NCBI GenBank assembly: GCA_002316835.1
Contig: DCEG01000013.1
Coordinates: 16,935-22,482, forward strand
Length of the DNA stretch: 5,548 nt
Direction: 5' to 3'
Origin: Bacteroidales bacterium UBA1035
GTDB taxonomy: Bacteria > Bacteroidota > Bacteroidia > Bacteroidales > Dysgonomonadaceae
Made by a program: the position numbers and the translations under genes. How positions within the stretch are numbered: the first letter of the stretch is position 1; each line of letters begins with the position of its first letter. Positions 1 to 5,384 of this stretch are shown here, one piece after another. Under the pieces are notes generated by a model. It did not search any database. It was given only the letters and a program-made list of their open reading frames with translations, and was not told the origin of the DNA.

Positions 1-2
1 AT

Positions 3-269
3 CCCCCTTCCAATCCCAATCCACCCGGAACCGACAACGGAGGATTACCGATTGTATATATTGACAAGTTCAATCGTATATGTGTGAATTACAGTGGAGA
101 AACGTATTACTTAACGTCGGTCTCAATTTCACGAGACGGAAAAATATTGGTTGATCAGGTAATTGATCGTTACCACACAGTAGTGAATAAAAAATTCGGG
201 CCGGGTGAATACGATGTAATGGTTGACTACGACGGCAAAATACACAATACAAAATTAGTCCTTAAGTGA
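3..269 (+). CDS. C-terminal end of an unidentified beta-rich protein (5' truncated)
   Basis: This frame is open to the left edge of the window, so what is seen is the last 88 codons of a longer gene ending in TGA at 267-269. The first visible residues (PPSNPNPPGTDNGG) look like a flexible Pro/Gly/Asn linker. About 74 residues follow with alternating hydrophobic and polar positions (for example PIVYID, YYLTSVSIS, KILVDQVI, GEYDVMVDYDGK, NTKLVLK), which suggests a small beta-sandwich. The linker followed by a terminal beta domain ending in a GxY(D)VxV..G..-type strand recalls secreted or outer-membrane Bacteroidetes proteins, with a loose similarity to DUF3244-like domains. That is inference, and I cannot name the family. 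The in-frame GTG at 84 should not be taken as the start, because the frame continues upstream of it without a stop. The next gene is a lipoprotein 109 nt downstream on the same strand. Confidence 0.6.
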   Translation, partial: PPSNPNPPGTDNGGLPIVYIDKFNRICVNYSGETYYLTSVSISRDGKILVDQVIDRYHTVVNKKFGPGEYDVMVDYDGKIHNTKLVLK

Positions 270-271
270 CA

Positions 272-303
272 GAAGACGGAAGACGAAAGAGAGAAGACGG
301 AAG
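272..303. repeat. 7-bp tandem repeat array, GAAGACG units
   Basis: Exact or near-exact heptamers lie head to tail: GAAGACG at 272-278, GAAGACG at 279-285, a diverged AAAGAGA at 286-292, GAAGACG at 293-299, and a partial GAAG at 300-303. The top strand is almost pure purine. The array begins three bases after the stop codon of the upstream gene, within the 109-nt spacer before the lipoprotein gene. Its function is unknown. Confidence 0.75.
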
Positions 304-328
304 TTTGAATAGTTCAACGAAAAAAGTC

Positions 329-363
329 TTTGCTCCTTGCTCCTTGCTCTTTGCTCTTTACTC
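329..363. repeat. 7-bp tandem repeat array, YTTGCTC units
   Basis: Five consecutive heptamers are visible: TTTGCTC (329-335), CTTGCTC (336-342), CTTGCTC (343-349), TTTGCTC (350-356) and TTTACTC (357-363). The array is pyrimidine-rich on the top strand and ends 15 nt before the lipoprotein ATG at 379. It has the same period as the purine array about 25 nt upstream, but a different unit. From memory, short-period GAGCAAR-type arrays occur between genes in many Bacteroidetes genomes, where they give spurious KEQRA-like translations on the complementary strand, as they do here. Confidence 0.8.
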
Positions 364-378
364 AAAAACAATAAACAG

Positions 379-831
379 ATGAAACTTAAAAAAATAGTTA
401 TATTATTCGTAACGGCTGCTTTTATACTATCTTGCCAACACTCGGAAAAAGAGATTACCGAAGCGTCCGAAACAGCTATCCATGCTGTTGGAGAGTGGAA
501 TGTTTCGGCATACCTTGGTGACTCGCAGATAAGCAAGCCTTTCACGTTGGTTATCCTCAATGATATTTCGTCAAAAGCCGATTCCATTATACTAAAAGAT
601 GTCTCAAAAGATTTTTGGGATTTTCAGGTAAAAGCGGCCGTTGACAAAACAAAAGATGTTTTTGAAACAAAAATATCTCACTGTAAAGTCTCCGAATACA
701 ATATAGGGATCAAGATCCCTAACGGCAAGATAATTGATTCAGACAGTATTTATCTCGAAATGCAGTTTGAGGATGATGTGACGCCTTTTGGAAATACATA
801 TCAATTAAAAGGACATCGGATAAATCAGTGA
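379..831 (+). CDS. Small lipoprotein, lipid-binding putative hydrolase family-like (PF12888 type)
   Basis: This is a 150-residue secreted lipoprotein. Residues 1-18 are a signal peptide (KLKK followed by a hydrophobic core), and the lipobox ILSC places the lipidated Cys at residue 19. The following QHSEKE is polar and charged, as in Bacteroidetes surface-export signals, so the protein may face outward. The mature part keeps a pattern I associate with the Bacteroidetes 'lipid-binding putative hydrolase' family: GEWNV (38-42), then FWDFQVKAAVD (79-89), then DSIYLEMQFEDD (122-133), and a closing YQLKGHR (141-147). Its length fits that family. The biochemical role of the family is poorly established, and the assignment here rests on remembered pattern. 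The ATG at 379 is chosen over an in-frame TTG at 337 because the TTG lies inside the repeat array and would place 14 extra residues before a normal signal peptide. A strong terminator follows the gene. Confidence 0.72.
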   Translation: MKLKKIVILFVTAAFILSCQHSEKEITEASETAIHAVGEWNVSAYLGDSQISKPFTLVILNDISSKADSIILKDVSKDFWDFQVKAAVDKTKDVFETKISHCKVSEYNIGIKIPNGKIIDSDSIYLEMQFEDDVTPFGNTYQLKGHRINQ

Positions 832-877
832 TTTCGATTTACATTTTAAACGGTATTGTCAATCAACCAATAATTTT

Positions 878-918
878 TCGGACTACTTTGGGTTTATCTC
901 AAAGTAGTCCGATTTTTT
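878..918 (+). terminator. Rho-independent terminator after the lipoprotein gene
   Basis: A perfect 13-bp inverted repeat (TCGGACTACTTTG at 878-890 and CAAAGTAGTCCGA at 900-912) encloses a 9-nt loop. It is followed directly by a run of six T residues at 913-918. The other strand lacks a T-tract of the right kind, so the terminator is directional for + strand transcripts. It lies 47 nt past the lipoprotein stop codon and separates that unit from the glycosyltransferase gene. Confidence 0.93.
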
Positions 919-980
919 GTGGATAACTGAAAAACAATTTATATAAGTTCATTCTTTCGTTAGAAAATAGCCTAAATTTA

Positions 981-1009
981 TTGTTTTGAGAATAAATCAG
1001 CTAAATTTG
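981..1009 (+). promoter_or_regulatory. Probable promoter of the glycosyltransferase gene
   Basis: TAAATTTG at 1002-1009 matches the Bacteroidetes -7 box TAnnTTTG. A TTG at 981-983 lies 18 nt upstream of it, near the expected position of the -33 box. Transcription would begin a few bases after 1009, giving a leader of about 75 nt before the ATG at 1090. CTAAATTT occurs both here (1001-1008) and at 972-979, 29 bp apart. In such A+T-rich DNA this may be chance, but it could be an operator pair. The rest of the 258-nt gap between 832 and 1089 shows only the terminator. Confidence 0.5.
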
Positions 1010-1089
1010 TAAAACGAAGAAATGCGTGAGTATATTTTCTTCTGTACTTATAAATTGAATCAACATAACAATACGAGTTAATCACAATA

Positions 1090-2364
1090 ATGGAAAAACT
1101 GAAAATCCTCATAAATGCTTATGCTTGCTCGCCCGACAAGGGTAGCGAACCCGGCATGGGATGGAATTGGTGCACGCATTTAGCTAAATACTGTGAACTA
1201 CATATTATTACCGAAGGAGAATTCAGGGAGAAGATTGAGGCTGCTTTACCCGGTTTGCCTCAGGGGAAGAATATGCATTTCTATTACAATCCGGTAACGG
1301 AGGAAGTAAGAAAGATGTGCTGGAATCAGGGTGACTGGAGATTTTACATTCATTACAAAGAATGGCAAAAAAAAACGCTGGATATTGCAAAACAAATTGT
1401 GGCAGAGCATAAAATAGATATTCTGCATCAATTGAATATGATCGGTTTCAGAGAACCGGGGTATTTATGGAAGATAAAGAATATTCCGTTTGTATGGGGG
1501 CCTATTGGAGGTTTGCATAAATTTCCTTCCGCTTATTCGGAGGGTGCAGGAATAAAAATGCGGGTTTTTAACCGGTTGAAAAATACCATCAATACATTGC
1601 AAATCAAGTACGATGGTCGCGTTAATGAGGCGCTTAAACGAGGCAGTTTACTAATCAGCTCCACCCCGGATTCATACCGTGCTATAAAAATTCACAAAAA
1701 AAAGGACTCTGTTCTTATTCCCGAAACCGGAACTTTTATCAGTGCTGATGTTCCGACGAAAAGATTTTACGAGGAAGATTTTCATGCGTTGTGGGTCGGG
1801 AGGCTTATTTTTAGTAAATTATTGCCGTTGGCATTGAGATCTTTAGCTGCAACGAAGAACAAACACATCGTTTTGGATGTGTATGGCCAAGGGAATGAGT
1901 CCCAAGAAACGGAGGCGAAAAAACTTGCTACTGATTTAGGCGTGTCAGCTCAGATAGTATGGCACGGTAATCAACCCCATGCAATCGTACAAAAAGCCAT
2001 GCGCGAAGCTCAGCTTTTTTTCTTCACGAGTGTGAGCGAAGCTACTTCTACCGTTGTGTTGGAGGCTGTCAGCAATCGTTTACCCGTATTGTGTTTCGAT
2101 GCCTGTGGATTCGGAGCAATTATTGATGAGACGGTTGGCCGTAAAATTCCGCTTACTAATCCTCAACAATCCGTCACCGATTTTGCCGAACAATTGAATA
2201 TGTTTTTTGCAAATCGTAAATTGCTGGAGGAAATGTCCCTGAATTGTAAATTTCTGCAACAAAAGCTTTCGTGGGACGAAAAGGCAAAAAATGTAGTAAA
2301 TCTATATAAAAAAGTGCTGTCTGGCGTTGCTTCACATGCGACAAACAAATCCTCTTCCTTTTAA
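1090..2364 (+). CDS. Glycosyltransferase family 4 (GT-B fold)
   Basis: This 424-residue cytosolic or membrane-associated enzyme would transfer a sugar from a nucleotide-sugar donor to a glycan or lipid-linked acceptor with retention of configuration. The N-terminal Rossmann half starts at KILINAYACSP and carries the glycine-rich GSEPGMGW (18-25), typical of one GT4 subgroup, and WGPIGG (136-141). The C-terminal donor-binding half starts around residue 230 with GRLIFSK (237-243), holding the Arg/Lys pair that contacts donor phosphates. It then shows VYGQGNE (264-270), WHGNQPH (291-297) and the EX7E motif with Glu317 and Glu325. Length is normal for the family, and no signal peptide or membrane helix is seen. 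The ATG at 1090 follows an A-rich stretch. Donor and acceptor cannot be told from sequence. No other glycan-assembly gene (flippase, polymerase, nucleotide-sugar enzyme) is in the window, so membership in a polysaccharide locus is only possible. Confidence 0.92.
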   Translation: MEKLKILINAYACSPDKGSEPGMGWNWCTHLAKYCELHIITEGEFREKIEAALPGLPQGKNMHFYYNPVTEEVRKMCWNQGDWRFYIHYKEWQKKTLDIAKQIVAEHKIDILHQLNMIGFREPGYLWKIKNIPFVWGPIGGLHKFPSAYSEGAGIKMRVFNRLKNTINTLQIKYDGRVNEALKRGSLLISSTPDSYRAIKIHKKKDSVLIPETGTFISADVPTKRFYEEDFHALWVGRLIFSKLLPLALRSLAATKNKHIVLDVYGQGNESQETEAKKLATDLGVSAQIVWHGNQPHAIVQKAMREAQLFFFTSVSEATSTVVLEAVSNRLPVLCFDACGFGAIIDETVGRKIPLTNPQQSVTDFAEQLNMFFANRKLLEEMSLNCKFLQQKLSWDEKAKNVVNLYKKVLSGVASHATNKSSSF

Positions 2365-2388
2365 ATATCGCTTACTCCCGCATTTTTG

Positions 2389-2396
2389 TATCTTTG
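2389..2396 (+). promoter_or_regulatory. Promoter -7 box ahead of the PLP-enzyme gene
   Basis: TATCTTTG matches the Bacteroidetes TAnnTTTG consensus. It lies 20 nt before the ATG at 2417, so the mRNA leader would be only about 12-16 nt. No clear TTTG -33 element lies at the usual spacing. No terminator hairpin is visible between the glycosyltransferase stop and this box, so read-through from the upstream gene is also possible. Confidence 0.55.
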
Positions 2397-2416
2397 TAAC
2401 CTGAAATTGCAAAAAG

Positions 2417-3658
2417 ATGAATGATTTAAATTTCGAAGATTGTTTGTTGAATATTCCTTATCCACAGCATGACATATATAATTCTCTTTCGATGCCGGTT
2501 TACAATGCCGCGGCATACGAATTTAAAACAGCCGCGGATATGGAAGCCGCTTTTTGCGGAAAAACAGCCGACCATACCTATTCTCGCATATCGAACCCCA
2601 CCGTTCATTACTTCGAAGAACGGGTAAAACATATCACCGGAGCTTACAACGTCACTGCCTTTAACTCGGGAATGGCTGCGATAAGCAACGTGTTTATGTC
2701 CATTGCGTACAGCGGTGCGAACATTGTTACTTCCAGGCATCTGTTTGGAAATACCTACTCGTTTTTCGCGAATACGTTGAAAGCCTTTGACGTGGAAGTC
2801 AGGTTTTGCGATTTAACAAACGAAGAAGATACCCGCAAGAATATAGATGAAAACACATGCGCTATATTCTTGGAAATCATCACAAACCCACAGATGGAGG
2901 TTGTCGATCTTTCTGTTATAAGCGCATTAGCGAAGGAGAAAAATGTGCCGTTGATTGCTGACACAACCATTATTTCTTTTTCGGTTTTTAAGGCCACGAA
3001 CGTTGGGATAGATATCGAAGTGGTTTCCAGTACCAAATATATATCGGGTGGCGCAACCAGTGTAGGCGGACTTATAATCGATTATGCCTCTTTTGACTGG
3101 ACAAAAAACAAACGGCTCAGCGAAGTGGCCAACGATCACGGAAATTATACATTTAACTTCAAATTGCGTAAGGAGATTCACCGAAACTTTGGAGCGTATA
3201 TGAACCCGGGAACGGCTCACTTGCAGACAATCGGATTGGAGACGCTACAGCTGCGTTACGAAAAACAAAGCCGTACCTGCCTTGAACTCGCCAAACGCCT
3301 AAAAACGTTGAAAGGCGTTGAATATGTGAATTATACGGGACTATCGGATAATCCTTTTTACGAATTAAGCTGCCTACAATTCGGAGAGACGCCGGGAGCG
3401 ATGCTGACATTCGACCTGGCTTCAAAAGATGCCTGCTTCCGGTTCATGGATAAACTGAAAGCCATTCGCCGCGCCACTAATCTGTTCGATAACAAAAGCC
3501 TTGCGATTCATCCTGCAAGCACAATTTATGGAAACTTTTCTCAAACACAAAGAGATGCTATGAATGTAAGTGACAAAACTGTACGACTGTCGGTGGGATT
3601 GGAGAGTGTGGATTTTCTACATGATGATATTAAACAGGCTTTAGTGAAAAATTATTGA
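2417..3658 (+). CDS. Cys/Met-metabolism PLP-dependent enzyme (homoserine sulfhydrylase / cystathionine gamma-synthase-like)
   Basis: This 413-residue soluble enzyme is a fold-type I PLP protein of the trans-sulfuration family. Visible motifs in order are YSRISNPT (55-62, phosphate loop of the neighbouring subunit), FNSGMAAI (82-89), LFGNTY (109-114), ADTT (181-184) with Asp182 expected to pair with the pyridine nitrogen, SSTKYISGG (204-212) with Lys207 as the probable Schiff-base lysine, and VRLSVGLE (389-396) with Arg390 for substrate carboxylate. Length is typical. The most likely reaction is gamma-replacement of O-acetyl- or O-succinylhomoserine with sulfide or a thiol, in methionine synthesis. 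A gamma-lyase is the main alternative. The residue before Gly111 is Phe, where cystathionine gamma-synthases and methionine gamma-lyases usually have Tyr. As I recall, O-succinylhomoserine sulfhydrylases (MetZ type) also carry Phe there, which slightly favours that group. No met gene is adjacent. The next gene begins 27 nt downstream and probably shares the transcript. Confidence 0.9.
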   Translation: MNDLNFEDCLLNIPYPQHDIYNSLSMPVYNAAAYEFKTAADMEAAFCGKTADHTYSRISNPTVHYFEERVKHITGAYNVTAFNSGMAAISNVFMSIAYSGANIVTSRHLFGNTYSFFANTLKAFDVEVRFCDLTNEEDTRKNIDENTCAIFLEIITNPQMEVVDLSVISALAKEKNVPLIADTTIISFSVFKATNVGIDIEVVSSTKYISGGATSVGGLIIDYASFDWTKNKRLSEVANDHGNYTFNFKLRKEIHRNFGAYMNPGTAHLQTIGLETLQLRYEKQSRTCLELAKRLKTLKGVEYVNYTGLSDNPFYELSCLQFGETPGAMLTFDLASKDACFRFMDKLKAIRRATNLFDNKSLAIHPASTIYGNFSQTQRDAMNVSDKTVRLSVGLESVDFLHDDIKQALVKNY

Positions 3659-3685
3659 TGTTGAATATTTAATGTAAAAAAACAG

Positions 3686-4648
3686 ATGAAGAGAACGAAA
3701 TTAAAATTTTTGCCCCCTTATATTCTATTTTTTGGGATAGCATTAGTATGTGTTCAGTGTCAACAATCAAAAGATTCCAATAGTGTATCGGCTTTTTCAA
3801 ATGTTGCAAAGAAAATTTATAAAAAACTGAATTTGCAGCGTGATTCTCTACACTTGGGACACACTCATTTCAACTGGCCTGATGGTAAAAAGATGGCAAT
3901 CAGCCTAACTTTTGACGATTCGCGCTTGAGCCAGATTGACAAAGGAATTCCGTTGCTCGACAAATACAATGTGAAGGGAACATTTTATATATCTCCACAT
4001 TTACTGACGCAAAGAGTAGAGGAATGGAAAAAAGCGGCAAGAAATGGACACGAGATCGGAAATCATACTTTCACGCATCCTTGTTCGGGTAATTTTTCAT
4101 TTTCAAGAGATAATGCATTGGAGAATCACACATTTCAATCAATGAAAGAAGATATAGATTCTGCCAATATGCTGATTGAGAAAACATTGGGTTACTCCCC
4201 CGTATCCTTCGCTTATCCCTGTGGAGAAACTTTCGTGGGAAGAGGAGAAAACACCGAGAGTTATGTTCCCTTAATTGCAGCTCAATTTAAAACCGGACGT
4301 AAGTGGCGCAACGAAACGGCAAACGATCCTTTGTTTTGCGATTTAGCTCAGATAAAAGGCATACAGCTGGATGGAAAATCGTTTGAAGAAGTACTTCGAC
4401 TCATTGAAGCGGCAAAGAGAAACGGACAATGGTTAGTTCTTGTCGGACATGAAATGGATAACAAAAAAGGTGAGTTAACCTCGTTATTATCAACTATTGA
4501 AGCTATATGTCAATATGCGTCTAAACAAAATAATGGCGTGTGGATTGATAATGTTCAAAATATTGCCTCGTTTATAAAAGAGCAACGAGATGAAAAAGTA
4601 TTTTCAGAATTTCACGATGATACAGACTCACTATTTTCGGTTTACTAA
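3686..4648 (+). CDS. Polysaccharide deacetylase (NodB homology, CE4-like), probable lipoprotein
   Basis: This 320-residue protein has a hydrophobic N-terminal segment (about 8-24) ending at Cys25 in VCVQCQQSKD. The lipobox is imperfect (Cys at -3), but the position and the following polar stretch resemble the other lipoprotein in this window, so lipid anchoring is likely though not certain. The NodB domain runs from about 68 to 295. It shows motif 1 ISLTFDDS (72-79, Asp77 as base and Asp78 as metal ligand), motif 2 NHTFTH (126-131, metal ligands His127 and His131), motif 3 FAYPCG (175-180) and motif 5 LVGHEM (252-257, His255). The family removes N- or O-acetyl groups from envelope or dietary glycans with a divalent metal. 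The substrate here is not predictable. Motif 1 has Ser in place of the usual Gly, and motif 3 lacks the usual Arg. The start at 3686 lies behind an A-rich tract and matches the AAACAGATGAA context of the lipoprotein gene at 379. The 27-nt gap suggests an operon with the PLP enzyme. Confidence 0.88.
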   Translation: MKRTKLKFLPPYILFFGIALVCVQCQQSKDSNSVSAFSNVAKKIYKKLNLQRDSLHLGHTHFNWPDGKKMAISLTFDDSRLSQIDKGIPLLDKYNVKGTFYISPHLLTQRVEEWKKAARNGHEIGNHTFTHPCSGNFSFSRDNALENHTFQSMKEDIDSANMLIEKTLGYSPVSFAYPCGETFVGRGENTESYVPLIAAQFKTGRKWRNETANDPLFCDLAQIKGIQLDGKSFEEVLRLIEAAKRNGQWLVLVGHEMDNKKGELTSLLSTIEAICQYASKQNNGVWIDNVQNIASFIKEQRDEKVFSEFHDDTDSLFSVY

Positions 4649-4664
4649 AACGGTTGTAGCTTAC

Positions 4665-4672
4665 TATCTTTG
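4665..4672 (+). promoter_or_regulatory. Promoter-like -7 box in the gap after the deacetylase
   Basis: TATCTTTG fits TAnnTTTG exactly and lies 17 nt after the deacetylase stop. No good TTTG -33 box is visible at the usual distance. If active, it would give the downstream membrane-protein gene a leader of roughly 145 nt. No terminator hairpin is visible between the deacetylase stop and this box. Confidence 0.4.
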
Positions 4673-4792
4673 ATGACAATAGATAAATTGGCAGTTTAAT
4701 AAATTCCTACGCCATTAAATTCAACTCACACCAAGAGTTTTCTAAGGCTGAACAAAATACCTGCAAAAATTATTTTCTTACCACTTAATGAT

Positions 4793-4800
4793 TATTTTTG
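4793..4800 (+). promoter_or_regulatory. Promoter-like -7 box that decides the start of the next gene
   Basis: TATTTTTG matches TAnnTTTG, and a TTTTC run at about 4773-4777 lies at a plausible -33 distance. Transcription from here would begin at about 4804-4808, after the upstream ATG at 4788 but before the ATG at 4824. If the promoter is real, the shorter protein is the one made. T-rich sequence makes a chance match possible. Confidence 0.4.
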
Positions 4801-4823
4801 TAAAAATAAATCGTATAAGAATT

Positions 4824-5384
4824 ATGGAACGATTAAAAGTTGCTATTGCCGATAAAATTCTGGAAATATCATCGGGAAACCCGGAAGAGATAAAATTCAA
4901 GTTGGGTAAGGTTCAGCGATTCAGCGATTTCGCCGAGGCTTGCAAAACCTTGATGACCAAATACCCCGAGATAGAAACTGAACTGCTCGAAATGGTTCGG
5001 GATAATGATTTCGACGCTTCGCGCGCCTCGCGGAGGGTGGATTCCATCATCACTCCCCCGCCGGCAGTTACCTCCGAAAACGACGTGTCAGTAACAGAAA
5101 ATGAAACTTCGTTTGAAGAAATACTTGCCGCCGAAAATGAGGTCTTTTTTTCAACCATACCCGAAGAAAGCGCTGAAGATGGTGACAAAAAGGCAAAAAG
5201 AAAAAAACAACTCACATTGCTTTGGCAAGTTTTGGCTGTAGCGGTAGCCATTTTCGTGGTCGTGATTGTGGTTAAGTTTGTGGTAAGCTATTGGAAGATA
5301 ATACTTATTGTACTTGGTTCGCTGTTAGCAATTTACTTGCTTTGGATTTTTCTTAAAAGGCGGAATCGAAATAAAATCAACTAA
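4824..5384 (+). CDS. Unrecognised protein with two C-terminal membrane segments
   Basis: This is a 186-residue protein of a family I do not recognise. Residues 1-75 are charged and predicted helical (MERLKVAIADKI, then RFSDFAEACKTLM, then IETELLEMVRDND). Residues 76-120 are an acidic, Pro/Glu/Ser-rich linker, and 121-128 are a basic cluster (DKKAKRKK). Two hydrophobic helices follow at about 131-154 and 158-177, and the protein ends in a basic tail (KRRNRNKIN). Under the positive-inside rule both ends would be cytoplasmic, with a short turn outside, leaving the N-terminal helical domain in the cytoplasm. An in-frame ATG at 4788 would add 12 residues (MIIFVKINRIRI). The 4824 start is preferred because a promoter-like box sits between the two and the extension adds nothing recognisable. 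The stop codon abuts the start of the next gene in the same frame, so the two proteins are probably made together and may interact in the membrane. Confidence 0.75.
   Translation: MERLKVAIADKILEISSGNPEEIKFKLGKVQRFSDFAEACKTLMTKYPEIETELLEMVRDNDFDASRASRRVDSIITPPPAVTSENDVSVTENETSFEEILAAENEVFFSTIPEESAEDGDKKAKRKKQLTLLWQVLAVAVAIFVVVIVVKFVVSYWKIILIVLGSLLAIYLLWIFLKRRNRNKIN

Noticed and set aside
84..269. A 61-codon gene starting at GTG 84
   Set aside because: The same frame is open from the left edge of the window with protein-like composition, so this is the tail of a longer gene and not a complete small gene.
272..363. CRISPR-like array
   Set aside because: The 7-bp units are directly adjacent, without unique spacers and far too short for CRISPR repeats.
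337..378. TTG 337 as start of the lipoprotein gene
   Set aside because: It lies inside the 7-bp repeat array and adds 14 residues before a complete signal peptide that begins at ATG 379.
255..587. Minus-strand 110-codon reading frame
   Set aside because: It overlaps the lipoprotein gene antisense, and its SKEQRARSKEQR segment is just translation of the repeat array. There is no sign of a real protein.
2426..3425. Several minus-strand reading frames of 88-104 codons
   Set aside because: All lie antisense within the well-supported PLP-enzyme gene and have no recognisable domains.
4640..4651. Possible terminator after the deacetylase gene (GTTT/AAAC)
   Set aside because: It is only a 4-bp A+T-rich stem with no T-tract, overlapping the stop codon, so too weak to call.
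4673..4699. Eight-codon reading frame (MTIDKLAV) in the gap
   Set aside because: Its ATG begins directly at the end of the promoter-like box and would not be transcribed from it. Nothing else supports it.
4913..5251. Minus-strand 112-codon reading frame rich in Ser
   Set aside because: It is the complement of the Glu/Lys-rich part of the two-helix membrane protein gene, and its Ser-rich composition arises from that overlap.
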